From Sphaerochaeta globosa str. Buddy (GTDB lineage Bacteria > Spirochaetota > Spirochaetia > Sphaerochaetales > Sphaerochaetaceae), in contig NC_015152.1 of assembly GCF_000190435.1 (NCBI RefSeq), positions 2,858,458 to 2,922,457 of the forward strand: 64,000 bases of DNA, read 5' to 3'. This document shows positions 43,834 through 51,710 of the stretch, one piece after another. Numbering within the stretch: position 1 is the first letter of the stretch; every line of letters begins with the position of its first letter. A program made the position numbers and the translations under genes. The notes beneath the pieces were generated by a model that was not told the DNA's origin, made no database searches, and saw nothing but the letters and a program-made list of their open reading frames with translations.

Positions 43834-44280
43834 ATGAATATCAAGAATAAATTAAGTCCCGCGGTGATCAAGACATCACTGCAAGGGACGACAAAAGAAG
43901 AAGTAATTCGCGAGCTGCTGGAAGTCCTGGTCGAGGCACAGCTGGTAACCGATCGGGAAACTGTATATGAGGCCTTGATGGAGCGCGAGAGAAAGATGTC
44001 AACCGGGCTCCAGCACGGGGTGGCTATCCCGCATGCTAAGACGACTGCAGTCAAATCGCTGGTGGCGTGCATCGGTCTGAAGCCGGAGGGAGTGGACTTC
44101 GCAGCCCTGGATGGATTGCCGAGCCGGATCTTCATCATGACGCTGTCGCCGATAGATCGTGTGGGACCGCATGTGCAGTTCCTGGCAGAGGTGAGCATGG
44201 TAATCAGGACGGAGGAGGCGCGCGAGCGCCTGCTCCAATCAAAGAACGCGCAGGACGTACTGTCCGTGTTCGGGTTGTGA
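43834..44280 (+). CDS. PTS EIIA-like regulatory protein (PtsN/FruA EIIA domain)
   Basis: A 148-residue single EIIA domain. GLQHGVAIPHAKT at 59-70 holds the phosphorylatable His67. The rest follows the pattern EEVIRELLEVLVEAQLV and FLAEVSMVI of the PTS EIIA type-2 fold. No EIIB or EIIC gene is adjacent; instead a cation antiporter starts 9 bases downstream. I infer that phosphorylated or free EIIA controls the antiporter. G+C is visibly higher than in the flanking genes, which suggests a separate origin. The ATG at 43834 lacks a clear ribosome site. Confidence 0.82.
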   Translation: MNIKNKLSPAVIKTSLQGTTKEEVIRELLEVLVEAQLVTDRETVYEALMERERKMSTGLQHGVAIPHAKTTAVKSLVACIGLKPEGVDFAALDGLPSRIFIMTLSPIDRVGPHVQFLAEVSMVIRTEEARERLLQSKNAQDVLSVFGL

Positions 44281-44289
44281 GGAAAAGCG

Positions 44290-45930
44290 ATGGCACATGA
44301 AATGATGATGCTGGCACTGCAACTAGGTGTAATCCTGGTGGCCGCCAAGCTGTGTGGGTGGTTCTTTTCGCGCAAGCTGGGCCAGCCGAAGGTACTGGGT
44401 GAACTCGTTGCGGGAATGGTAATGGGCCCGTACGTACTGGGAGCCATACCCCTTGGGGCTTTGGGACCCTTGTTCCCTGTGGTATCCGGCTCGATTCCGG
44501 TGACGCCTGAACTGTACGGAATTGCGACGGTGGGCTCGGTGCTGCTGTTGTTCACCAGCGGGTTGGAAACAGACCTGCCCACGTTCCTGCGCTTCAGCGG
44601 GAAGGCCACAGTGGTCGGTCTTGGGGGAGTGATCATATCCTTCTTCCTCGGTGCATGGATCACCGTTCTTTTCAATCCCGCAGTCGACTCCCTGATGGAC
44701 CCCGAAGCATTGTTCCTGGGCATCATAAGCACAGCGACATCAATTGGGATCACTGCACGAATTTTAAGTGAGACACGCAAAATATCAAGCCCTGAGGGGG
44801 TGACCATCCTGGCGGCGGCGGTATTGGATGATGTTATCAGCATCATCCTGCTTTCGGTGGTGGTTGGCATCTCGACGGTGTCTCTCGCAGGGGGCACAGT
44901 AGCGTGGGGAAGCATCGGTGCGGTTGCCCTGAAGGCAGTGGGGTTCTGGGTTCTGTGCATGGTCGCAGGAATTCTACTGGCACCACGATTGACAAAACAG
45001 ATGAAACGCATGGAGTCGCTGGGAGTACTGGCCGAAATCTCGTTCGGAATCGCACTCTTGCTTGCAGGTCTGTCGGAAATGGCGGGATTGGCAATGATCA
45101 TTGGAGCCTACATCGCCGGACTCTCCTTCAGCCAGACCGATGTCGCCGGTGAAATCAACGAGCGGGTCAATGCTGTGGGTGAATACCTCGTCCCAGTATT
45201 CTTCGCTGTTATGGGAATGATGGTCGATTTCAAAGCCTTGGGATCGATTCTCGTCTTCGGACTCATCTACAACGTCGCTGCATTCATCGGCAAAATCGCC
45301 GGGTGCGGACTTCCCGCGCTTTTTGTGGGGTTCAACCTCAAAGGGGCGCTGCGCATCGGCACCGGAATGCTCCCTCGCGGTGAAGTCGCCCTGATTGTTG
45401 CTGGGATCGGACTATCGAGCGGTATCATTGGAAATGACATGTTTGGTGTCGCAGTAATGACAATGCTTTTGGCATCGGTGGCAGCACCCCCGATGATTCT
45501 CGCCTCGTTCAAGGGTGGTTCTGGGTACCGCGAAACATTGGTAACCGATGAAATGCAGGGGATGGTGACAATCGAACTGCAGTTTCCCTCGGAGCGGACG
45601 GCCGATTTCATGCGCCACTCCTTGGCTGACGCATTCCGCGGTGAGGGCTTCTTCATCAGGACCATCGAAGGTTCGGTCCGTGCCTGGCAGATTCGCAAGG
45701 AAGAAACGGTGTTGATCCTCCGAAGGCTCGGAGCGAAGCTTGAGCTATCCGCTAAGAAAGAGCAGGAAGCCTATGCACGGCTGATGCTCATGGAGAGCTT
45801 GGTCGACTTTCAGGAGTTCGCCGACAGCCTGAGAAGCATGCAGGAGCCGGAAATGATGGGTGCGAATCTTCTGATGCGTATGTTCGCATCACAGCATGAT
45901 GAAACCGAAGGGCCGAACAAGGTCCAGTAA
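44290..45930 (+). CDS. Cation:proton antiporter, CPA2 family (Kef/NapA-like)
   Basis: A 546-residue membrane protein with about 12 helices over residues 1-390: LGQPKVLGELVAGMVMGPYVLG, then LFTSGLETDLPTF and AAAVLDDVISIILLS with the ion-binding Asp pair, then GMLPRGEVALIVAGIG. A cytoplasmic tail of about 140 residues (MQGMVTIELQFPSERTADF onward) is not a standard TrkA-N domain; it may receive the signal from EIIA. GAGGAAAAG precedes the ATG. It should exchange K+ or Na+ for H+. Confidence 0.88.
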   Translation: MAHEMMMLALQLGVILVAAKLCGWFFSRKLGQPKVLGELVAGMVMGPYVLGAIPLGALGPLFPVVSGSIPVTPELYGIATVGSVLLLFTSGLETDLPTFLRFSGKATVVGLGGVIISFFLGAWITVLFNPAVDSLMDPEALFLGIISTATSIGITARILSETRKISSPEGVTILAAAVLDDVISIILLSVVVGISTVSLAGGTVAWGSIGAVALKAVGFWVLCMVAGILLAPRLTKQMKRMESLGVLAEISFGIALLLAGLSEMAGLAMIIGAYIAGLSFSQTDVAGEINERVNAVGEYLVPVFFAVMGMMVDFKALGSILVFGLIYNVAAFIGKIAGCGLPALFVGFNLKGALRIGTGMLPRGEVALIVAGIGLSSGIIGNDMFGVAVMTMLLASVAAPPMILASFKGGSGYRETLVTDEMQGMVTIELQFPSERTADFMRHSLADAFRGEGFFIRTIEGSVRAWQIRKEETVLILRRLGAKLELSAKKEQEAYARLMLMESLVDFQEFADSLRSMQEPEMMGANLLMRMFASQHDETEGPNKVQ

Positions 45931-45980
45931 ATGGAATATAAGGCGAATTTGCACAATGACGCTTTCGCCTCATCCGATTC

Positions 45981-46010
45981 ATGGAGCACGCCATCAAGAG
46001 CGTGCTCCAT
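45981..46010. terminator. Perfect 11-bp hairpin after the antiporter gene
   Basis: ATGGAGCACGC and GCGTGCTCCAT pair around an 8-base loop, 50 bases after the antiporter stop and 124 bases before the convergent esterase stop. It lacks a T tract. A bidirectional terminator or transcript end is likely. Confidence 0.55.
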
Positions 46011-46134
46011 CCCTCTAATCAGGCACATAGTTGCGAATCTCACCACTTTCTTCAGCTCACTCTTACCACACACACGATTGCACTCCTCGATAAGAGGAAA
46101 TAGTTCCAAAAAGAAATTGAGTACTAACGACTTA

Positions 46135-46806
46135 CTAGTCTTTCAGAAAGGGAACGAAAGCATACAAGTCCCGTAGCTGGGACAGTATGAGGGTGGCAAT
46201 AACCTGGGCACCCCACTCATTCAGGTGGGTGTCATCGGCTACTCCCTCCGGGTAATTGGGGTGTTCTCCCTTCTTCAGGTGCAAAAACAGCATTTTGGAG
46301 TTCTCAGGACCCAGCTGGTTGAACAACTGAAACGTCTTCTCTGTCATATCCAAGGCAGCATAGCCTCGGCTTTCAGCCAATGAAAGGATTGCCATGGGAT
46401 ACTCGCCATGTGTTTGGACCAGATTTCCCCTCTCATCGAAGCGCCTTCTGCAAATAGGTGTCAGCAGCACAGGGTGCGCCTTCCTTGCCAGTACTTGGTC
46501 AGTCATCAGAAGGAGATTTCCCTGAAACGTTGTCCAAGGGTCGGTATGCCGAGCTTCATCTTCCTTGCTGTCATTGTGCCCGAACTGGATGAAAACCCAA
46601 TCACCTTCGGTAAGCTGGTCCAAACAGCAATCGAACAAGCCTTCGTCAAGAAATGACTTGGTCGAGCGGCCATTTTGTGCCAGATTGAGTATCTGCCATG
46701 GTTTCTTGACCAGCGGTTGGAGTGCCATCCCCCACCCCGTCTCCGGGCGCTTGTCATCACTCTTGTGGGCGCAGGTGGAGTCGCCGAGCAAAAAAATCTG
46801 TCTCAT
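46135..46806 (-). CDS. SGNH/GDSL hydrolase, rhamnogalacturonan acetylesterase-like
   Basis: A 223-residue esterase. Block I LLGDSTCAHK holds the nucleophile Ser9, block III is FIQFGHNDSKE (Asn near 79), and block V DDTHLNEWG holds the Asp/His pair near residues 196-199. These are the rhamnogalacturonan acetylesterase variants of the SGNH fold. No signal peptide is seen, so it acts in the cytoplasm on imported acetylated oligosaccharides, or leaves by another route. It is the last gene of the leftward ABC/two-component operon. A relic of a paralogue lies at 43598-43690. Confidence 0.85.
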   Translation of the reverse strand: MRQIFLLGDSTCAHKSDDKRPETGWGMALQPLVKKPWQILNLAQNGRSTKSFLDEGLFDCCLDQLTEGDWVFIQFGHNDSKEDEARHTDPWTTFQGNLLLMTDQVLARKAHPVLLTPICRRRFDERGNLVQTHGEYPMAILSLAESRGYAALDMTEKTFQLFNQLGPENSKMLFLHLKKGEHPNYPEGVADDTHLNEWGAQVIATLILSQLRDLYAFVPFLKD

Positions 46807-46994
46807 CGCTTCGATTCCTCTTCTTCCTTACCCCAACCAGGAAGCATATCCTCGGTGGAAATAGTGGCCTGCTTGTTTGGCCTCTCGTGTTTATGAGGCT
46901 TGCTTGTGTGATGCGTAAGCAAAAAGTACAGTCCAATTCCCCCAAGGGCTGCTGCCACCACATAGATGGTGATGAGAATCAGAATATCGGACAT
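46803..46994 (-). CDS. Small single-pass membrane protein
   Basis: A 63-residue protein: MSDILILITIYVVAAALGGIG starts a membrane helix (about 3-25), followed by a charged, His/Lys-rich cytoplasmic tail ending KEEEESKR. GGGAGG precedes the ATG at 46994, one base beyond the regulator stop, and its own stop overlaps the esterase start. It was not recognised. Given its place it may be an accessory of the two-component system or of the exporter. Confidence 0.7.
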   Translation of the reverse strand: MSDILILITIYVVAAALGGIGLYFLLTHHTSKPHKHERPNKQATISTEDMLPGWGKEEEESKR

Positions 46995-46995
46995 G

Positions 46996-47607
46996 CTACC
47001 TCCCCCTGCTTTTACGTTGCCAATACGCAATGGCAAGCTGGGTGCGGTCACGCAAATCAAGCTTATCCAGCATCACTGAGATCATATTACGCACCGTCCC
47101 CTCACTCATACACAGCCTAGTAGCGATTTCCTTGTTGCTCAACCCCTGAGCTAATTGCATCAATACATCCTGCTCCCGTTGGGTCAAATCGCTGAACAAC
47201 TGATCGTCTGAAAAGCTCTTCAGTGCCTGCTCGCTGATCACCGGAAGACCTTGGTGCACCGCCTTGATCGTTAAAATCTGTTTCTCGGTGCTGTCGCTCT
47301 TAAGCAGAAAGCCCGAGGCCCCCGACTCCAGGCAACGATGCAGCGTCCGGTAATCGGCAAAGGTGGTGAGCATCAAAATCTTGATAGGGGGAAATTCGGC
47401 CCGTATGCGCTGGGCGGCCTCAATGCCATCCATAACCGGCATCTGAATATCCAAAAGCACCAAGTCAACTGATTGTTTTTGCAGGAACGAAAGGGCTTGT
47501 GCCCCATTTTCAGCCTTCCCTGCAATGGTAAGCATAGGATCATCGGAGAGCAGGATCTCCAGGCTCTCAAGCACCAAAACATCATCATCGACGAGCAGAA
47601 GCCGCAT
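46996..47607 (-). CDS. Response regulator, NarL/LuxR family
   Basis: A 203-residue regulator. The receiver has DDD at 7-9, phosphoacceptor Asp in LVLLDIQMPVMDG near 53 and Lys in LLKSDS. The C-terminal LuxR-type HTH (about 138-200) has LTQREQDVLMQLAQGLSNKEIATRLCMSEGTVRN. ATG 47607 is one base after the kinase stop. It probably controls its own ABC exporter operon, as in LiaR or DesR systems. Confidence 0.92.
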   Translation of the reverse strand: MRLLLVDDDVLVLESLEILLSDDPMLTIAGKAENGAQALSFLQKQSVDLVLLDIQMPVMDGIEAAQRIRAEFPPIKILMLTTFADYRTLHRCLESGASGFLLKSDSTEKQILTIKAVHQGLPVISEQALKSFSDDQLFSDLTQREQDVLMQLAQGLSNKEIATRLCMSEGTVRNMISVMLDKLDLRDRTQLAIAYWQRKSRGR

Positions 47608-47608
47608 C

Positions 47609-48700
47609 TTAAAACTCCTTTTTTGAAGGGATGGTGACGATGAGGCGAAAGGTCTTCTCCCGCTGGATGGCCACACTGCCACCGAGGGCTTCCACCCGCC
47701 GACGCATATATCTCAGTCCGTTACCGGCCTCTGAAGGTCTCTCTTCCAAAAGCCCGTCATTCTCCAACATCATGCGGGTTGTCGTGCTGGTAACGGCAAT
47801 TTGGGCTTTGACCATAGTCGGCCTTGCATGCTTGGCAACGTTGGTCAAAGCTTCCTTTGCAGAAGCATAGAGCACCTGTTGAACTGCAGGATCCAGCTCT
47901 TCCAATGCACCGCTCATATGCAAATCCACCGGATAACCAAAACCCTCAAACAGCTGTTTCAACCTCCGGCTAGCCTCCTCCTCATCGCTCTGCAACTGCC
48001 TGACGGCAAGCTTGAGCTGCTCGAGGCTGTTCTGGAGACGAACAAGAGCCTTGGCCTGGCTGTCCTGTGCCTTCTCAACCTCGCCGCGCTGGAGCAATGA
48101 CCCCAGCGCTTTGAGCGTCAGATGTGCAGCGGTCAACTCATGGCCAAGGCTGTCATGCAAAATCTGTGCAATGTGGTTGCGCTCCTCAAGACGCGAAAGC
48201 TGCTGTGCGTCCTGATAGTCGAGCAGCAAATGCTCCTCTTCCTCCTGGAGGTGATACACTTTCAGACGTAGCTCATCCGCCTCGTCCTGTACTCTAGTAT
48301 TCTCTTTCTGCCACAAAGCCATCGTCAAGCCCAGCAATACGCTCAAAACAGGAAATAATGCCAGAGGAAGGGGAAGCACAACCAAGGCATAGAGCAGAAA
48401 CGGGGCAAGGGCGAGCAACTGCAAGCGTGAGGCAAAGCTGTAGAGGTACAAACTCACTAAAAGCGTGGCGTCGCTTTGGAATAAGGAGACAACCACTAAA
48501 GCCGTACTGTCCACAAGAAAAAGCAAAGGATTGAGTGCAAACCTCCAGCGGAGCAACAAAGAAAACAAAACCAGCAAAAAGACCAGCATCAGCGGGACAT
48601 CGAGCTTGTCAAAGAGCAACAACAGCGACGAAACCAACAGCAGGATTGCCATCAGCCTCGTCACCTGTTCACAACCAAGCGAATATTTGCTCTGAGCCAA
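47609..48700 (-). CDS. Sensor histidine kinase, HisKA_3 (NarX/DesK/LiaS-like)
   Basis: A 363-residue kinase with about five short membrane helices in residues 12-130 and little extracytoplasmic sequence, as in membrane-stress sensors. The dimerisation helix ERNHIAQILHDSLGHELTAAH has the phosphoacceptor His near 183. The ATPase part has VLYASAKEALTNVAKHA and NGLRYMRRRVEALGG. It lies directly after the ABC-2 permease genes, with 3 bases between, so it likely senses cell-envelope stress or the exported compound. Confidence 0.88.
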   Translation of the reverse strand: MAQSKYSLGCEQVTRLMAILLLVSSLLLLFDKLDVPLMLVFLLVLFSLLLRWRFALNPLLFLVDSTALVVVSLFQSDATLLVSLYLYSFASRLQLLALAPFLLYALVVLPLPLALFPVLSVLLGLTMALWQKENTRVQDEADELRLKVYHLQEEEEHLLLDYQDAQQLSRLEERNHIAQILHDSLGHELTAAHLTLKALGSLLQRGEVEKAQDSQAKALVRLQNSLEQLKLAVRQLQSDEEEASRRLKQLFEGFGYPVDLHMSGALEELDPAVQQVLYASAKEALTNVAKHARPTMVKAQIAVTSTTTRMMLENDGLLEERPSEAGNGLRYMRRRVEALGGSVAIQREKTFRLIVTIPSKKEF

Positions 48701-48703
48701 CGG

Positions 48704-49381
48704 TTAGAATCTCCTTTTGCTGCCGATCAACAGGAATATCCCTGTGAATATCCAGAGTACCACAGCGGATAGCAGGATACCAGAGAGCGATTGCGCATCG
48801 AGCATGGCAAGCGCTTGGGCCAGGTAGTAGGTGGGCAGAATTCTCACCATGGTTTGCACCGACTGAGGAAGAAGGCTGAGCGGAAAGGACAAGCCACTTA
48901 CCAGACACATGATCGAACCGATACCGCTAAACAAGGCGAAACTGGTGGTATAGGAGCGGAACATGCTGTTCCAAGCCAGGGCAAGCGAAAGGACCATCGC
49001 ACTATAGGAGAAATAGAGCAAAAACAATATCAGGTAATTGGTTCTATCCGGACCGTAGAAGAGGCGCGCTGCAATGACAAAAATCAGACACTGCACAGAG
49101 AGCAGCAACAAGGAAGCAAGCAGATGGCTCACCAGGTAGAACCCGTGGCTTATCGGTGAGGCTGCGATACGGACTACTATCTTTTGCATCCGGTCCTCCA
49201 CCACAGGCCTGGACATCAGAAACGCCGTATAGAGATTCAACAGACCAAAGAGGCTGAATCCCATCGGCAGCGAGCCGTTCATCGAAGGAATGGAAAGCAG
49301 AATGAGCGGAAGGACCAACAGCAGTAGAAGAGAGATGCGCTGCTTAAGATTTTGTTGTAAGGCAAACAGGAAAATTGTCAT
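48704..49381 (-). CDS. ABC-2 type permease, second subunit
   Basis: A 225-residue permease with six helices, starting MTIFLFALQQNLKQRISLLLLL. The central motif RPVVEDRMQKIVVRIAASPISHGFYLVSHL is the typical ABC-2 coupling region. ATG 49381 overlaps the preceding permease stop in ATGA. With its partner and the ATPase it should form a NatAB-like or drug/peptide exporter. Confidence 0.85.
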   Translation of the reverse strand: MTIFLFALQQNLKQRISLLLLLVLPLILLSIPSMNGSLPMGFSLFGLLNLYTAFLMSRPVVEDRMQKIVVRIAASPISHGFYLVSHLLASLLLLSVQCLIFVIAARLFYGPDRTNYLILFLLYFSYSAMVLSLALAWNSMFRSYTTSFALFSGIGSIMCLVSGLSFPLSLLPQSVQTMVRILPTYYLAQALAMLDAQSLSGILLSAVVLWIFTGIFLLIGSKRRF

Positions 49382-50109
49382 ACTGCTATCCTCCGTACCA
49401 AAGGTTTCAGACAAAGCAGCAACAGAGCTATTGCTATGAGGATGGGAAGCATCACAAGCGCCATGGAGGAAAAGTTTCCCTCCATCGCCCGGATGCTCGC
49501 CGTATTGGCCAAGCTCATCGGCGTACCATAGAGGCGGATGAATCGGAACAAAGCAGTCGTGGGTAATGGAAAGTAGAGGCCCACCAGCATGGGAACCACC
49601 GAACCGTAGATGGTAGTCACGACATTGGCTACCTTTGGAGTGCCTACGAGCAAGAGCAGCACCGTTCCCAACAACTGATTAAAGATTACTGAAACCAGAA
49701 GAACTATAAGTACCAAAGGAATGCCGGGAATGCGGGCTCCCAATACGACAGTAGTGAAGAGCACAATTACCAGAGACTGTAAAAAACTGACCACAGAGCC
49801 GCTGAACAGTACCGAGAGGACCAGTGTACGCCCTTCCACCGGAGAGGCAAATAGGCGGTCGTGCATTGGGGTATAGAGGTCCTCGGCCAAGGTCTCAAAG
49901 CTCAAACCGGCTCCATAGATCTGAAACGTGAGGGCAAAACCGATGACCAAAAGGGACAATCGCTGTTGGCCTGCCACCTCCATACCGGTCTGGATATCGA
50001 TGGTCTTGTACAAGTAGTCGAAGAAGAAAATCAGGACCAAGGGAAAGAGTATAAGAATGGCGTTGCCCAGCAGGTCCTTTGCCGAACGTTTGATCTGAAA
50101 CGCAATCAT
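49378..50109 (-). CDS. ABC-2 type permease, first subunit
   Basis: A 243-residue membrane protein with six helices: MIAFQIKRSAKDLLGNAILI, then a large early loop, and ETLAEDLYTPMHDRLFASPVEGRT as coupling region. The stop overlaps the next permease and its ATG overlaps the ATPase stop (ATGA in both cases), so all three are translationally coupled. Confidence 0.85.
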   Translation of the reverse strand: MIAFQIKRSAKDLLGNAILILFPLVLIFFFDYLYKTIDIQTGMEVAGQQRLSLLVIGFALTFQIYGAGLSFETLAEDLYTPMHDRLFASPVEGRTLVLSVLFSGSVVSFLQSLVIVLFTTVVLGARIPGIPLVLIVLLVSVIFNQLLGTVLLLLVGTPKVANVVTTIYGSVVPMLVGLYFPLPTTALFRFIRLYGTPMSLANTASIRAMEGNFSSMALVMLPILIAIALLLLCLKPLVRRIAV

Positions 50110-51044
50110 GATGCTACCTCATCACGCAGCTGTTTGCCGGTCAGGGTGAGAAACACATCCTCCAAATTGGGCTGCTTTGTGTTGATGGCAACCAATCCCT
50201 GCTCGGAGAGGGCGAGGACTACCTTGTCCAGAATGGGGATGCCGCCGGGCACCACAATCGTATATCGATTGCCATCCAAGGCAACTTCCTTCACATCACC
50301 AAGACCCAGCAGCTCCTTGCGCTTCTGCTCGGTGGCAAGCCGTACCTCGACCTCGATGAAATGGTCGCCTTGGATGCGGGCGATCAACTCGCTCAGCGTT
50401 CCCTGTGCGATGATATGACCGTTGTCCATGATGTATATGCGGCTGGCAACAGCTTCCACCTCTTCAATGTAGTGGGAAGTGTAGATAATGGTCGCCCCGC
50501 CCTTGGCCAGCTCCTTCACCGACTGCAATATGAAAGAACGTGACTGAGGATCGATGCCCACTGTCGGCTCGTCCATAATGATCAACGAAGGTTTGTGCAT
50601 TAAGGCACAGCCGATGTTCAGCCTGCGCTTCATACCACCGCTGTAGTGCTTTACCTTGTCGGCCAGTCTTCCTTCAAGGCCGATGAGCTTGCCGACTTCG
50701 GCGATGCGCAGCTGGATATCGGTCTTACTCATCCCATACAAGGAAGCAAAGAACGCCAGGTTGTCCTTCCCGCTCATATCCTCATACAGGGTAATTTCCT
50801 GCGTAACATACCCGATTTTACTTCGGATGGCTTTATTCTTCCCATCCTGCTTCATCCCGAATACCGTAATGGAGCCTTCATCGATGCCGATAAGGCCGAT
50901 GATCGAGCGGATGCAGGTCGTCTTGCCCGCACCATTGGGTCCGAGCAGGCCGATTACCTCACCCTTCTCTACACTCAGCGAACAACAATCGAGGGCGAGA
51001 TTCGCATTGAATCGTTTAATGACATCGTCTACTTGCAATACCAT
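50106..51044 (-). CDS. ABC transporter ATPase, NatA-like
   Basis: A 312-residue ATPase. Walker A LLGPNGAGKTT near 34-44, Q-loop YVTQEITLYEDMS, signature HYSGGMKRRLNIG, Walker B SLIIMDEPTVGIDP and switch His in YTSHYIEEVEA are intact. The C-terminal 80 residues form the usual DUF4162-like tail. ATG 51044 follows AGAGG. It heads the seven-gene operon running to 46135. The transported compound is unknown; the kinase with short loops hints at antimicrobial or membrane stress. Confidence 0.9.
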   Translation of the reverse strand: MVLQVDDVIKRFNANLALDCCSLSVEKGEVIGLLGPNGAGKTTCIRSIIGLIGIDEGSITVFGMKQDGKNKAIRSKIGYVTQEITLYEDMSGKDNLAFFASLYGMSKTDIQLRIAEVGKLIGLEGRLADKVKHYSGGMKRRLNIGCALMHKPSLIIMDEPTVGIDPQSRSFILQSVKELAKGGATIIYTSHYIEEVEAVASRIYIMDNGHIIAQGTLSELIARIQGDHFIEVEVRLATEQKRKELLGLGDVKEVALDGNRYTIVVPGGIPILDKVVLALSEQGLVAINTKQPNLEDVFLTLTGKQLRDEVAS

Positions 51045-51116
51045 ATGTGTGTACCTCTGAATCCCAGTATAGAAAGAGTCAGAGACATAGGGCAGTGACA
51101 AATGTCACCAATTCAC

Positions 51117-51551
51117 TTACTTGACCAAAACAAGGGGCTCGACGGTAACCTCAGTGCGCATGGAGTTGGAGATCAAACAATACTTCTCTGCTTTCTCAAA
51201 GAGTTTCATCACCTCTTCCCGTCTGCTTTCCTCTGCAATGACCACCGTCGGCCTGATGTGGATTTTCGTCATAAGAAAGCCCTTTTCCACCTTGTCCAGC
51301 TTCCCCTCGGCCTCACTCTTGTAGCTTCTGAAGGCAAATTTGGCCTTTTCAGCCAGGGAGAGGAACGTTGTCATCAGGCACACTTCTGCAGCTGCCGTGA
51401 AGAGGTGCTCCGGTGACCAAATGCCCTCATGGCCGCCAGGGAAATTCGGTGGCGTTGCTACCTCAAGAGTAGGAAGAGATGCAGAGGACAAAGCCCCTCT
51501 CTTTTGTTTTGTCCACTCTACCGAGGTGGTATAGATATGGGTATCGCTCAT
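51117..51551 (-). CDS. OsmC/Ohr-family peroxide-resistance protein
   Basis: A 144-residue OsmC-like protein. PPNFPGGHEGIWSPEHLFTAAAEVCLMTTFLSLAEK contains the family helix with the conserved peroxidatic Cys region, but only one Cys is obvious at that site. VEKGFLMTKIHIRPTVVI forms the next strands. These proteins reduce organic or lipoyl-linked peroxides. ATG 51551 follows AAGGAG. It ends 72 bases before the ABC operon and is probably separate from it. Confidence 0.82.
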   Translation of the reverse strand: MSDTHIYTTSVEWTKQKRGALSSASLPTLEVATPPNFPGGHEGIWSPEHLFTAAAEVCLMTTFLSLAEKAKFAFRSYKSEAEGKLDKVEKGFLMTKIHIRPTVVIAEESRREEVMKLFEKAEKYCLISNSMRTEVTVEPLVLVK

Positions 51552-51673
51552 AGTTGGTTTCTCCTTATACAGTAAAGATACCCATTTCCTTTCCTGTCGA
51601 CCACGTCCACCCTCAGTTTGAATGTACATACTTCCAAACCAAAAAGTACGCACTATCCTGCATGCTTATTCTC

Positions 51674-51710
51674 TTGGTAAAGGTACAGAGCAAGGCTATA
51701 CTGAAGACAA
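51674..51710 (+). promoter_or_regulatory. Sigma-70 promoter of the exopolysaccharide locus, leaderless start
   Basis: TTGGTA at 51674-51679 and TATACT at 51697-51702 are spaced by 17 bases. Transcription should begin at 51709-51710, which is the A of the ATG used by the first gene. No ribosome site is present, so a leaderless mRNA is likely. Confidence 0.55.

Noticed and set aside
43830-45101. Long leftward open frame of 423 codons opposite the EIIA and antiporter genes
   Set aside because: It is rich in Pro, Ser, Arg and Thr, has no domain pattern and exactly shadows two well-supported genes on the other strand. High G+C there removes stop codons by chance.
45931-46176. Rightward 81-codon frame after the antiporter
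   Set aside because: It runs through a strong hairpin into the end of the convergent esterase gene and shows no motif.
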